64,000 nucleotides of DNA from NCBI GenBank assembly GCA_028751875.1, contig CM054135.1, positions 61,690,673 through 61,754,672 of the forward strand, given 5' to 3'. Origin of the DNA: Rapana venosa (Eukaryota > Mollusca > Gastropoda > Neogastropoda > Muricidae). The notes under the pieces were generated by a model that was not told the origin of the DNA, made no database searches, and was given only the letters and a program-made list of their open reading frames with translations. Each line of letters starts with the position of its first letter. Positions within the stretch are counted from its first letter, which is position 1. Made by a program: the position numbers and the translations under genes. Below are positions 1 through 9,817 of this stretch, piece by piece.

Positions 1-4
1 TTTC

Positions 5-58
<54 letters not shown>

Positions 59-286
59 TCTCTCTCTGTTTCTCTCTCTCTGTTTCTCTCTCTCTGTCTC
101 TCTCTGTCTCTGTTTCTCTCTCTCTCTCTGTCTCTGTTTCTGTCTGTCTCTGTTTCTGTCTCTCTCACTGTTTCTGTCTCTGTCTGTCTCTCTATGTCTC
201 TGTCTGTCTCTCTATGTCTCTGTCTGTCTCTGTCTGTCTGTTTATGTCTCTGTCTTTATCTGTCTCTTTGTCTCTCTCTGTGTTTC

Positions 287-345
<59 letters not shown>
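1..345. repeat. (CT)n / (CTGT)n microsatellite
   Basis: Nearly pure CT dinucleotide repeats with interspersed CTGT and CTGTTT variants fill this stretch, and a pure (CT)n block closes it at about 287-345. Open frames here read only Leu/Ser on the plus strand and Arg/Glu on the minus strand, so they are repeat shadows. Confidence 0.97.
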
Positions 346-347
<2 letters not shown>

Positions 348-520
348 CTTACAAAGCTTTGAAATATCTTGATACTGTTACAACCTAGAGTGTAATGACT
401 GCTTGATCCAGTAATGAGTCTCTGAGAGTAATCTTTACAACAAAGAAAAATTATTCGCGGCATTATAGTTATGATCCCCCCTTCAGTTAGAGGCTATGGC
501 TTTAACCTGAATAAAATATG
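346..520. other. Short unique spacer between microsatellites
   Basis: This non-repetitive AT-rich stretch lies between two CT arrays. I see no coding signature or RNA motif in it. Confidence 0.5.
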
Positions 521-705
521 TCGTTTCTCTCTCTCTCGCTTTGTCTGTCTGTCTGTCTCTGTTTGTCTGTCTCTGTTTGTCTGTGTCTGTTTGTCTGTCT
601 CTGTCTCTCTCTATCTACTCCTCTCTCTCTCTCTCGCTTTGTCTGTCTGTCTCTCTGTTTGACTGTGGCTCTGTCTCTCTCTGTCTCTGTCTCTCTCTGT
701 CTGAT
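521..705. repeat. (CTGT)n/(CT)n microsatellite
   Basis: An imperfect CTGT/CT array. It ends directly against the SINE 3' half that starts near 700. A similar array resumes on the other side of that SINE, so the SINE may have inserted into one long CT tract. Confidence 0.95.
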
Positions 706-933
706 AGGGAAACAAATACAGCTGCAGAAAAAAAAAAAAGGGTGAAAGGGTGGCGCAGCGCTAAGTGGCGACGCGTTCTCCCGCTCTCCCCGGGGAGAGC
801 AGCCCGAATTTCACGGAGAGAAATCTGCCGTGACTTAAAGTGGTATGAAATAAAATCTGAGCGCTTTGATTTGTTGCTTTACAAGATTCAGCGCTATATA
901 AATTCCATACATTTATTATTATTATTATTATTA
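700..933 (+). mobile_element. SINE, 3' half (family with agcgctatataaattcca tail)
   Basis: The block runs from gggaaacaaatacagctgca through an A-run, a GC-rich segment containing the palindrome ctctccccggggagag, and the tail gcgctttgatttgttgcttt, to agcgctatataaattcca and a (TTA)n end. The same sequence occurs on the minus strand at 40,600-40,822, where the 5' tRNA-like head is also present. This copy is therefore 5'-truncated. A 3' end with a trinucleotide run is what target-primed retroposition by a LINE partner would leave; the partner is not known here. Confidence 0.85.
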
Positions 934-1013
934 TCTACTCCTCTCTCTCTCTCTCGCTTTGTCTGTCTGTCTCTGTCTCTCTGTCTGACTGTGGCTCTGT
1001 CTCTCTCTGTCTC

Positions 1014-1082
<69 letters not shown>
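934..1082. repeat. (CT)n/(CTGT)n microsatellite
   Basis: A CT/CTGT array directly follows the (TTA)n tail of the SINE. Its right half is pure (CT)n. Confidence 0.96.
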
Positions 1083-1087
<5 letters not shown>

Positions 1088-1256
1088 AAGCTTTGCGCAT
1101 AGAAGATCTTGCTTACGCAAAGAGAAGCGTGACTTTGGATGTAATATTATGTCAGGCTGTAAATAAAAAAGGTTCGAACGTGTGAACTGGAATAGAGCAA
1201 TTGATGACACAAATATAGAGACTGTTCAGTCTGAGTAATTATTTGTGTAGTGAAGG

Positions 1257-1797
1257 AAAATGTGGATTATGCATTTTATAACTGAAAGATTTATTGAAAA
1301 CACAGACCAGTAAATAAATTATTTTAAAAAAGCATGGATTATGTATTTGACAACTGAAAGAATTATTGAAAACACAGACCAGTAAAGAAAAGCATGGATT
1401 ATGTATTTGATAATTGAAAGAATTATTGAAAACACAGACCAGTAAAGAAAAGCATGGATTATGTATTTGATAATTGAAAGAATTATTGAAAACACAGACC
1501 AGTAAAGAAAAGCATGGATTATGTATTTGATAATTGAAAGAATTATTGAAAATACCGAATAGTAAAGAAAAGCATGGATTATGTATTTGATCACTGAAAG
1601 AATTATTGAAAATACCGAATAGTAAAGAAAAGCATGGATTATGTATTTCATAACTGAAAGAATTATCGAAAATACCGAATAGTAAAGAAAAGCATGGATT
1701 ATGTATTTGATAACTGAAAGAATTATCGAAAATACCGAATAGTAAAGAAAAGCATGGATTATGTACTTGATAACTGAAAAGATTATCGAAAACACAA
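1257..1797. repeat. 60-bp minisatellite, about 9 units
   Basis: The word agcatggattatgtatttga recurs at 60-bp steps (1333, 1393, 1453, 1513, 1573, 1633, 1693, 1753), with a first diverged unit at about 1261 spaced 72 bp away. Two variants are sorted along the array: the first units end in gaaaacacagaccag, the later ones in gaaaataccgaatag. Because 60 is a multiple of 3, two minus-strand frames (158 and 195 codons) stay open through the array. They read a 20-residue Ile/Leu/Phe/Tyr-rich repeat and look like repeat shadows, with no start context or conserved domain. Confidence 0.95.
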
Positions 1798-1799
1798 GA

Positions 1800-2040
1800 T
1801 AAGGGTGATAAAGAGACAGGGTTCATTTCTTCCTGTGAGAAATTGTTGGAATTTTTTTGTTTATATAAGAGGGGGAAAATTCTTTAAAGGAAAGAAATTA
1901 AGAAGAAGGGACATAATTCATTCTCAAAAAAACTGTCACTTCACCACCCTCACCTATCCCATAGTCTCACAGACCTTAGCAAATAGACCATCAGCGGTAT
2001 ATAATTATACCCAGTGTACTGGCTTTCTTCTCTGGAGTGT
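1800..2040. other. Unassigned unique sequence
   Basis: This AT-rich stretch lies between the 60-bp minisatellite and the dispersed repeat. I recognise no gene or element. Confidence 0.4.
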
Positions 2041-2335
2041 TTTCAGTATTAGCTGACGTTAGTGAGAAAAGATTAACTTTGGTGATCAATGAAGTTAACA
2101 TCAGTGCTGACTCCACTCCCTCCAAAAGTCTTTCTGACGAGTTCCCCTGTGCGAACGTACGCAGAACATCTTGCGCACACGTTAAAATCCGTTCCACTTT
2201 TTGGAAGAGTAGGCCATTGAGTGCTGGTGGGAAAGGATGACAAAGTTTAGACAACAGCATATACACCGGTACTAGATGTAAAAAAGCCCATGAGTGCTTA
2301 TTCCATTATCCTCGAAATAAAAGAATAATATAAAC
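2040..2335 (+). mobile_element. Dispersed SINE-like repeat, degenerate
   Basis: The segment containing cagaacatcttgcgcacacg, then gttccactttttggaagagt and aggccattgagtg, recurs with changes at about 53,085-53,150 and, more diverged, at 58,930-59,005. The AT-rich end (ccattatcctcgaaataaaa) recurs at about 59,700-59,738. In the 53-kb copy a tRNA-type B box and a gataaaccgaggtccc-like module lie upstream, which suggests a tRNA-derived SINE family. In this copy the head is too diverged to identify. Confidence 0.5.
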
Positions 2336-2339
2336 TAAA

Positions 2340-2560
2340 ATAAAGCTTTTAAAGATTTTCTGATATTCAGATAATCCCCAGATGAAACGTTGAACTGCAT
2401 ATGTTTGTGGTTGTCTGCATGTTGTGGAATTATATTTCTTTTGAGATAATCAAGATAGGGAAAAGAGTGAAGAGTTTTTGAAGTTGGCTTTTAACAAGAA
2501 TTTTAGATTGTAGGTGGAAGATTTTATATGTAATATGTCTCTTTTCTCTCTCTCTTCTCG

Positions 2561-2627
<67 letters not shown>

Positions 2628-2628
2628 T

Positions 2629-2661
<33 letters not shown>

Positions 2662-3015
2662 TATAATATATATATATATAATATATATATATTCACACAA
2701 CTCTGAGAAGAAATGTTGCGCTTCATGTGTATGTCATTGTCTACAAGCTTTTGAATATTATATTTGTTTGAAATAATCAAGATACAGAAGATAATAGAAG
2801 AGCTTTCAAAGTTGGCTTTTGAAAAGAATATTATAGATTAGAAATGGAAGATTTTCCGTTATTCAGAGAACCCTGAGAAAAACAATGAGCTGTACATGTT
2901 TGTCATTGACTGCAAGCTTTTGAATATTATGTTTGTTTGAAATAATCAAGATACGGAAGATATAGAAGAGTTTTTGATAGTCGCTTTTAGCAAAAGAATA
3001 TTTTAGATTGTAGTC
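2340..3015. repeat. ~172-bp tandem repeat, about 3 units, with a nested microsatellite
   Basis: The phrase aataatcaagata recurs at about 2445, 2772 and 2942. Each is followed by an agagtttttgaa/agagctttcaaag-like segment and a tagatt...ggaagatttt segment. Units 2 and 3 are spaced about 170 bp. Units 1 and 2 are separated by the same distance plus a ~150-bp (CT)n(AT)n block. An indel-rich second version of the last two units is at about 19,083-19,380. Confidence 0.8.
2541..2692. repeat. (CT)n followed by (AT)n microsatellite
   Basis: A pure CT run passes abruptly into a long AT/TA tract near 2616. It sits inside the first unit of the ~172-bp tandem repeat. Confidence 0.95.
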
Positions 3016-3110
3016 GGCCTTCGTAGCATGAGTACATAGAATCCAGTAAAAACGATCTGTATGATATGTTGTTTACACATTTTTTTTGTACATTTTATAC
3101 ATTGTGTAAT

Positions 3111-3400
3111 AGGTAAAGGTGTCCCATAACCTATAATTTCGTAGGGGAGCGAGGCGTCAGAGACCTCACTTCTCTAGGAGCCAGCATATTGAGGGCGGCG
3201 GCCATGTCCTCTCCCTCGCTGCTTTACCTTCCCTGACCCTAAAGAGGACAGGTACCCATTTACAGCTGGGTGAACTGGGGAACTCTACTGAAGCCAAGGC
3301 GCGCAAACGGTCACCCATCCAAGTGGTAACCATGCTCGATGCTGCTTAACCTTGGCTGGGGGAAAGCGAGTGCTCCGACCACTGAGCTATCCCGTCCCTA
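3111..3400 (-). mobile_element. Chimeric SINE: tRNA-type A box plus 5S rRNA internal promoter segment
   Basis: Read on the minus strand, the element starts gggacgggatagctcagtgg, a typical tRNA-derived head with an A box (complement of 3375-3390). Instead of a tRNA B box it then enters a segment (complement of 3308-3353) that follows the internal control region of animal 5S rRNA. The words aaggttaagcagc, catggttaccacttgg and atgggtgaccg correspond to the 5S words aagttaagcaac, tggttagtacttgg and atgggtgaccg. The body runs through caccc-agctgtaaatgggtacc and gggaaggtaaagcagcga to a tail ending near ggttatgggacacctttacc. Further copies are at 5745-6040, 8521-8671 (partial), 15402-15495 (fragment) and 19476-19782. 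5S-derived SINEs are an established class; the fused A box is what I read here. Confidence 0.82.
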
Positions 3401-3479
3401 TGACCCTAGGCAGACGTTTACTTCAATCCAAATAGTGCAGAGATCCCAGTAACTAAAGTTACATTGGCTTCAGTCAAGA

Positions 3480-3770
3480 GATAATTCCACTACACAATGC
3501 ACGACACGTTCATGCCTTGGTCGTGACGGTCCGTTGGGTACCCGCCACGGACTTAGAGAAGGCTGCAAGTGGACCGCCAATGGTTCTTGTCCTGGGCTGC
3601 TTTCAGTAGGGTTTGGTACAGTGAGGCCGGTCCAACGTCCTTGTTGTTGGAGTAATCCAGGCTTTCTGCTTGGTCGTAGCCCTGCCTCCTTAGCTCCTTC
3701 CACCATTCCCTGCAGGACTGGCTTTTGACAGGCTGTTATGCTTGTTGTGTGTCCAAGACCACTTCAGTTC
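3480..3770 (-). pseudogene. Non-LTR retrotransposon C-terminal fragment, frameshifted
   Basis: Three minus-strand frames together spell the end of a LINE ORF. One gives KHNSLSK after LKWSW, which resembles the family's LRWFGH...HNSLSK. The next gives PVLQGMVEGAKEAG. A third frame, near the stop, gives LLKAAQDKNHWRSTCSLL. This order (FGH box, LQG.xEG linker, then a DR/DK-xxWR box before the stop) is the usual C terminus downstream of reverse transcriptase in APE-type LINEs. Upstream reverse transcriptase and endonuclease are not seen. The copy is 5'-truncated with at least two frame changes and is not functional. The clade cannot be fixed from this piece. An identical copy is at 19,864-20,154. 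Confidence 0.65.
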
Positions 3771-4228
3771 CTCCGTTTGATCCTATATCTAGCAATGGTT
3801 TCTTGTGCCAGCCAGTGCTACGATCTTCGTGCAGACTTAGTCCGGTTGTTTTATAACGTATAATTATGACTGCCCAATATGCTCTGTCCCTAGGCATTCA
3901 CCAAAATTGTGTAGTTGAAAGATTACGAAGTGCAATTGCTTACAATTTTAGGTTTTTGTGCAATGGGGTTGACTGCCGTTTCATTTACAGTGTTTTTTCG
4001 TGTAAAGTTGAGTCTGATGTCCCTTTGGATTGTGATAGTTTATGTATCTTTTTTCAGAGATCGGGTATTGGTTGAACGTAAAATACAATCTCTACCGACC
4101 CCTCCCCTCCCCTATCTGTCCTATCTCTGTCCCGGTCTTTGTCGCTCGTCTGCTGACTGTCGCTCTCTGTCTCTAGTCTGTACTCCTTCGCTTGAAGGTA
4201 CTAGACTTGCACGCAGTCACACATGTAT
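3771..4228. other. Unassigned sequence, left copy
   Basis: This stretch of normal base composition leads into the CA repeat. A 259-codon plus-strand frame starts at 3915 but runs into poly-Thr/His from the CA tract and has no domain I recognise. I do not call it a gene. Confidence 0.4.
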
Positions 4229-4263
4229 ACGGGTAAGCGCGCGCGCACACACACTACACACAA

Positions 4264-4308
<45 letters not shown>

Positions 4309-4400
4309 GAATAACTAAACAAAAGGCGAACCGAAAAAAGACTTTACTGCGCCTACAATACCCCCCCACCCCCCCCCCCCCACACACACACACACACACA
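4229..4400. repeat. (CA)n, poly-C and (CA)n microsatellites
   Basis: A (CA)n tract at about 4259-4307 is followed, after a short unique piece, by C-runs (4361-4380) and a second (CA)n tract. An identical copy is at 20,613-20,784. Confidence 0.95.
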
Positions 4401-4479
4401 GGAACTGCCTCACATTCCCTTCTCGACGCCCTGACCTATACCCTGAGCCACCGGGAGAAACGCCAGCGCCCTCTCTCTT

Positions 4480-5180
4480 CTCTCCTCTCTCGTTCTCTCT
4501 CTCGTCAGTCTCTCTCTCTCGTCGCGTCCGCTTTGCAGCGAAATGACAGTCATAGGGATTCAACAAGAGACAAATTATGTTGTGCCCCTGCATTTCTCGC
4601 TCCCCACACCAACTTTAACTGTTTCTGCCACTTCAACATCACGCTGTGTCCTTCGCCTAGGAATGTCTTGTCTGGTGTGTGTGTATGTGTATAGTATACC
4701 TGTCACAATTGTCTGCTTTGGGTCGGGGAGTGCGAGAGAGAGAGAGAGAACAGAAGTGGTGGGGGTAGTGGCTTGTCGCGAACGACGCGCCGGGTGTCTT
4801 TTCCGCTGTTTTCTTTCATAAAGGACGCTAAGTTTCTGTGTCGTCCTTCTGTCGTGTCATGTTAGATTTAACGATTCTATGCTGACGACGCAAGACAGAA
4901 CAGGAGACTCTGAAGATGATGTGAAATTTGGGATTCAGAACCTTTCTTCTTTCCTCCCGTGGAGGGGAGGGGGGGGGGGAGGGGTTGTCTGTCGTAAGAA
5001 CACAATCCCCACATTCTGAGAAATTCGGTGTTAGAAATCCTCTTTCTATCCCTCTCTGGTTTCTGGCCGTGTTTCTTTCTTCCTGTCAGCCCCTTTTTGT
5101 CGTTTTTCTGCCTTCTTGGTCCAATTCTCACTGCCTTTTCCAGAAAAAAACCTCAAAGATAATTATCTCCCATTGCCGAA
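4480..5180. other. Unassigned sequence with short CT and GA runs
   Basis: This contains a short CT run (about 4485-4525), a GA run (4735-4750), a G-run (4963-4985) and otherwise unrecognised sequence. No frame shows a domain. Confidence 0.4.
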
Positions 5181-5475
5181 GTCTGATGCGCTGGGCTGAC
5201 TTGTCAGGGCGCTTAAATGCAGTCGCAAAGCATTTGTCGCTCCTCTGACCGAGACAACCAATAGCTGCGTCAGAGTGTTTGAAAGGAGGAGGGAGCAGAA
5301 GAGAAGAGACTGACGAATAAGAAGGAAGGAGGAGAGTGGAAGATGAAATGAGAAGGAGAAGGAGAAGAAGAGGAGAGGAAGAAAAGGAGAAAATGAAGAA
5401 GAAGAAAGAAGAAGAACAAGAACAAGAACAAGAAGAACAAGAACAAGAAAAAGAAATAAAAAATAAAAGAAGACA
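5181..5475 (+). mobile_element. Dispersed repeat with a (GAA)n-type tail, copy 1
   Basis: A unique head containing the word gacttgtcagggcgcttaa and a cgcaaagcatttgtcgctc segment leads into a GAAGAA/GAACAA purine tail. The same head (cctgacttgtcagggcgctt, gtgacgcattttcgctc) followed by a GAA-rich tail recurs at 9261-9735. A shared head with a lengthened trinucleotide tail is the form of a short retroposon; no promoter boxes are clear. Confidence 0.6.
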
Positions 5476-5744
5476 AGCTGGTCTCTGACCAAGGAGGACA
5501 GGCAAACGATGTAGCTGATGAATATTTTTCTCGTGGAGTAATTTTTTTTCGCGCAAGAGTGTACAAGAAATTTCACAAAAGTGTCAAAACTTCATTCAAC
5601 ACAGTTTCTATCAGTCGTGGAAGAACGCAACACCTTCTCCCTGTCATTTTTACCTACGATGGGTGGGTAACAATTGTCCAGAACTCTCACCATTGGTGAA
5701 CCATCTGAGCTCTACGAGGAACGAAAAAGTAGCCCGACAGCTAT
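5476..5744. other. Unassigned sequence
   Basis: Short AT-rich stretch between two elements. Nothing is recognised in it. Confidence 0.4.
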
Positions 5745-6040
5745 TTGGAGGCTCAGTGGGTCGGAGCACTCGGCTGTCCCCCAGCCTATTAAGCACGTCG
5801 ATGCGTGGAGTTACCAAGTTGGATGGGTGACCGTTTTTGCCGCGCCTTGGCGTCTAGTACAGATTCCCCAGCTCACGTACAGCTGGAAATGGGTACCTGC
5901 CCTCGTTAGTCAGGGAAGGTAAAGCAGCGAGGAGAGGGAGATGGCGCCGCCCGTCATATGCTAGGCCCCTGGAGAAGTGAGGTCTCCTGACGCCGGGTCG
6001 CATCCCCTACGCCTTATAGGTTATGGTCTCCTTTACCTTT
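5745..6040 (+). mobile_element. Chimeric tRNA/5S SINE, plus-strand copy
   Basis: An A-box-like word (aggctcagtgggtcggagca) is followed by the 5S internal-promoter segment at 5784-5833: cctattaagcacgtcg, ggagttaccaagttgg, atgggtgaccg. The body words gctggaaatgggtacctg and gggaaggtaaagcagcgagg match the copy at 3111-3400 read on the other strand. It ends near ggttatggtctcctttacc. An 82-codon frame across this element is a shadow. Confidence 0.82.
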
Positions 6041-6754
6041 TTTTCTATTAATTTGGAGGCACTTGGAGAGCGATATTTACCTCTATTTTGGCAATAATTT
6101 CTCTTAGAGGGTTTGTCTTTTCTCTCAACAGGTCTGTTTCAGCCCTAGTGTTAACTCACTTTCTAACGGAAATAGGTTTTGGAAGAGGTTCTGGACGTAT
6201 GTGTGTGCGGGTGCGTGCGAAGTGTGAGTGTGTGTTGTGAATGTGAGCGTGTGTGCATCTGGTGGCTCAGTGAGTGAGACACTGTTATTCTCAGGTATTT
6301 GTGTGCTTATTTTTAAAGAAGACACCTGGGGTGTATTTCCTGACATTTTCGCGTAGATTTCGCGCAGAGCTTTGATTGCTTTTTCCCCCTCCACACTTGG
6401 AATTGCATGCATTCCTTTTGAAATGTCACACGTGCGGCGAGGCGCGCGCACGGGTACACTACACAGACAGGAACAGAGAAGTGACAGCAGAAAAAAAAAA
6501 CCGCACGCACACACACTACACTACACACCTGTCTCTCCACACACACTCGTGCTATGTAGTGCATATAGTATCTGTCCTTCCTCTGGTGTGATTTGTAATG
6601 GTTTAATATCACTGATTAGGTAGTTATATAGTTCTGCATGATCTATTATCTTTTTTCTTTAGATTGATGGCTATTAAAAAAAAAGCAGAATGCGCCATAA
6701 TTAGTCAATGACCATCGTGAAAATAAAAGTTTGACTTTGACGTTCACGCACGGC
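6041..6754. other. Unassigned sequence with a GT/CA-rich stretch
   Basis: This includes a GT-rich stretch near 6195-6260 and a CA-rich stretch near 6500-6550. The reading frames (60-129 codons) overlap on both strands and carry no recognisable domain. Confidence 0.4.
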
Positions 6755-7585
6755 GAAAACAACACCACACAACACACACACACACACCCACAGCACCAGC
6801 ACACACACATTAAACACACAGCACACACACTCTACACACTGGGACACACACACAAGAACACACACACACTCTCTCTCCACTCATTTTCCCGTCTCTCGAC
6901 ACACACCCAACCACACTACCCACACGACATCGCACAAACACTACACCACAGCACAGAGCACACACACCACAGAACACACCACTACACACCACCACACACA
7001 CACACCTCACACGACACAGCACACAACACACTCAAAAATCAGGGTCACGACACACCACACACATCGCAGCCGAGCAACACAAACACCAGACATAACACCC
7101 ACACACACACAACAACACACACACACCACACACAACACAACACAGAGGATCGTGGACGCACGACACACAAAACACCACACCGGACACCACACCACAAACC
7201 CACAAATGGGGTACACAACAAACACACACATTGAGAGAAGTCCACATATGGTCACACACTAAGAGTATCACTTCTATAAGTGTAACAGTACGTAAAAATG
7301 AAGACACACAGCACCACCACCGACACACAAACACACACACAAGAGAGGGGAGTGACTTCACGGAAGCACACACACAACACAATAAATTAAGATCAAGGAC
7401 ACACATCGTCACGACGACACACAAACTCACACACACACAAACAAACCATCACACAAACTCGACACAACACACACACCACACAAGCAGCACCGACACTCTA
7501 CACACACACACACACACACACCACACACTACACACAAACCACACACACAAACGACAAACACACAGGCACACTCACAGGATAGCAC
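6755..7585. repeat. Imperfect CA-rich low-complexity tract
   Basis: About 0.8 kb is made mainly of cacac and acaac words with scattered other bases, far less regular than the pure (CA)n at 4259. Frames read Thr/His on the plus strand and Cys/Val on the minus strand. The interruptions may be real decay or sequencing error in a (CA)n array. Confidence 0.85.
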
Positions 7586-7847
7586 AACACGCGGGGTTCC
7601 ATTCCCATGCCGAGCAGCGGCGTGCACCGTCTGTGTCAGTCTGCCGGTAGTGTTATGGTAGCTAGGTGCTTATTCCCGAGTCACTCATCGTCACGTGCCG
7701 TCAGATTCCGCAATCCGCTGGAGTGCGTGTCCACCGACCCTGAAAAAAACATGCGAAGAGGACAGACAACAGACAGAGTAGAGAATGTATTGTCCATTAG
7801 GAGTCAGGCAGTGGGTGCCACATCACACAGAAAATCTCACCACATAC
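7586..7847. other. Unassigned sequence, possible tRNA-like fragment
   Basis: A B-box-like word (ggggttccattccc) sits at about 7593-7606, but no matching A box is convincing. The rest is unrecognised. Confidence 0.3.
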
Positions 7848-8300
7848 ACACACACACTCGTCGCTCTCTCTTCTCGTCTCTCTTCTCTCATCTCAATCTC
7901 ATCTTCTCTCTTCTTTCATCCTACACGCTCGGAATTCGTGTCTCGTCTCTTCGTCTCATCTTTCTGCTCCTCTTCTTCTGCTCCTCTCCTCCCTCTCCTC
8001 TCTCTCTCTCTCTTGCCTTCTCACACACACCCACACACTCTCTCTCTCTTCTCACACACAACACACGACTACTCTCTCTCTCATCTCGTATTAGTCTCTC
8101 TCAGTCTGTCTCTCAACACACAGACACCTCTCTCTCTCTCACAACACGACACACACTCACACACTACACAAGCTGACTCTACTCAAGGAGATGATCGTGC
8201 TTGGGACACACTACGACACACACAGCCACAGGACACACAACACACACACACACTCACACACACACCACACACACACATCAACACACACACCACAGGTAGG
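7848..8300. repeat. Mixed CT/CA low-complexity tract
   Basis: Alternating (CT)n-rich and (CA)n-rich segments with many interruptions. The 178- and 189-codon frames over it are Ser/Leu/Thr/His-rich shadows. Confidence 0.85.
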
Positions 8301-8304
8301 ACGA

Positions 8305-8375
8305 ATGGTAGCCCATGGTAAAGCACGGTAGGTCTGAGAAAGCGAGAGATTCTGGGTTTCAAATCCCTTCCCTTC
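8305..8375 (+). mobile_element. tRNA-like SINE head
   Basis: A TGG-x-AGC-x-ATGGTAAAGCAC segment resembling a tRNA A box is followed about 48 bases later by a B-box word gggtttcaaatccc. That spacing fits a tRNA-derived Pol III promoter. No acceptor stem is complete, so this is a SINE head rather than a tRNA gene. It runs into a (TCC)n stretch. An identical copy is at 24,689-24,759. Confidence 0.5.
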
Positions 8376-8520
8376 GCCTTGTTCCTCTCCTCCTCCTCCT
8401 CCTCCTCCTTTTCTCCTAAATGCCTGGCTGTTCATAATCTCTGTTCTAAAGTGGTCTGTGTCACAAAACCGGGGATTTCGTTCTACTCGGGTTTCTCCTT
8501 GGAGACAATGATAAAATACA

Positions 8521-8671
8521 AAGTGTGTCCCATAACCTATGTGATCGGAGGAAGAGCGAGGGCGTCAAGACGCTCACTTCTCTATGGGCCAGCATATTGA
8601 GGAGGCGCGCCAGTCTCCTCTCGCCTCGCTGCTTTAACCGTCCCTGACCCACAGAGGGCAGGTACCCAGGG
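8521..8671 (-). mobile_element. Chimeric tRNA/5S SINE, 5'-truncated copy
   Basis: This matches the 3' portion of the 3111-3400 element: tgtcccataacctat, gccagcatattgagg, ctcgctgcttta, and ggcaggtaccca. The tRNA/5S head is missing, as expected of a 5'-truncated retroposed copy. Confidence 0.75.
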
Positions 8672-9260
8672 ACATGAAGCGTGTAATTCTGAAACTAGAA
8701 ATCAAGATGTCTTTAGTAGGCGAAGATAGATAAATAGACATTTTAAAATATAGATCTAATATATCATGTCTTATCCACTATACTTGATATAAAACTGGCT
8801 GCTAAGAAAATATAAACTATTCCTTCCTGTATGAGGGACAACAGTCGAAAAAGATAACCTTCGTAAAACCCTCGGCAGACCTGGCTTTTACTGACGACTC
8901 AATTGACAAAAGGTATCCAGAATTAAAGGGCAACTACTGGAGAGACTTAATAACGTTTACTTGTACAGCGATAGCCTAGTTACTTAGACACAATTTGGTA
9001 CAAAAGAGAATAAAATGACAAAAAGTAAAAAAAAGACAAAGAGTTAATAATTTTTTATATAAAAAAGAGTGAAAAATCCCACCATTCCAGTTGGGAGAAT
9101 GTGTAGATTAACCTTAATCTTCAGTTTTAAACTGTTTCTTTCCTGTTCACCGGGAGTCCTTTAGTACTATCTTTCCTGCCTTCTTGGCAATTTGTGCCGG
9201 CCTAAATGTTTCCACCCGAAAGATGTAGAAAAAATATCTAGTCGTCTCTCATAAACGGAT
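8672..9260. other. Unassigned AT-rich sequence
   Basis: About 0.6 kb of AT-rich sequence without repeats, long frames or RNA motifs that I recognise. Confidence 0.4.
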
Positions 9261-9735
9261 GTCGGAATGTGCTCTGAGGGCCTGACTTGTCAGGGCGCTT
9301 AACGGGCAGCGTGACGCATTTTCGCTCATATTGAATAGACAGACAATGAGTTGCTAGTCTCAGTATGAGAAGAAGAAGAGGAGAAGGATAAGATCCGAGA
9401 AGGGAGAAGAAAAAGTTTTGCGTAAAGAAGAAGAAAATTTAGGCGAAAAGGAAGAAGAATATACGAGAGAAGAGGAATGGCAAGAAAGGAAGAAGAATAA
9501 GAAGGAGAAGAATTACGAAGAAGAATTGCAAGAAAAGAATTGCGAAGAAGAAGAAGAAGAAAGAAGAAGAATAGAAAGAAGTAAGAAAAGAATTGCGAAG
9601 AAGAAGAAAGAACAACAACAACAACACTAAGAAAAAGGAAGAAGAAAGAAGAGAGATGAAGAAAGAAGAGACGAAGAAGAACGACAGAAGACAAGATTGC
9701 GAAGAAGAAGACAAACAAAAGAACAAGAAATTTAG
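9261..9735 (+). mobile_element. Dispersed repeat with a long (GAA)n-type tail, copy 2
   Basis: The head with cctgacttgtcagggcgctt matches copy 1 at 5181. Here the GAAGAA-rich tail extends for about 360 bases (9368-9730). Its frames read Glu/Lys-rich or Phe/Leu-rich strings and are repeat shadows. Confidence 0.6.
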
Positions 9736-9817
9736 TTGAAAGTCTTAAGAGCCTGCGGACATTAGTATATAAAAAAGACAAAAGACCTAACCGAAAGGGG
9801 GGATTGTGAGCGTAACA

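Noticed and set aside
194..1210. Open frames rich in Leu/Ser or Arg/Glu (up to 214 codons)
   Set aside because: They are translations of (CT)n/(GA)n repeats, open on both strands, with no domain.
1257..1797. CRISPR-like array of regular repeats
   Set aside because: Units are contiguous 60-bp repeats with no variable spacers, and the genome is eukaryotic.
1239..1826. 195-codon hydrophobic minus-strand frame as a membrane protein gene
   Set aside because: It is a 60-bp minisatellite read in frame; a second frame of the same strand is equally open.
3308..3353. A 5S rRNA gene
   Set aside because: Only the internal promoter part matches. The 5' and 3' ends of 5S are missing and the segment is embedded in a repeated SINE.
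3915..4694. 259-codon frame as a protein gene
   Set aside because: It runs through (CA)n and poly-C tracts as Thr/His/Pro repeats and has no recognised domain.
6731..7650. His/Thr-rich proteins of 139-167 codons
   Set aside because: They are shadows of CA-rich low-complexity sequence; the opposite strand is equally open as Cys/Val.
8305..8375. A functional tRNA gene
   Set aside because: A and B boxes are present but no acceptor stem pairs and the sequence runs into simple repeats.
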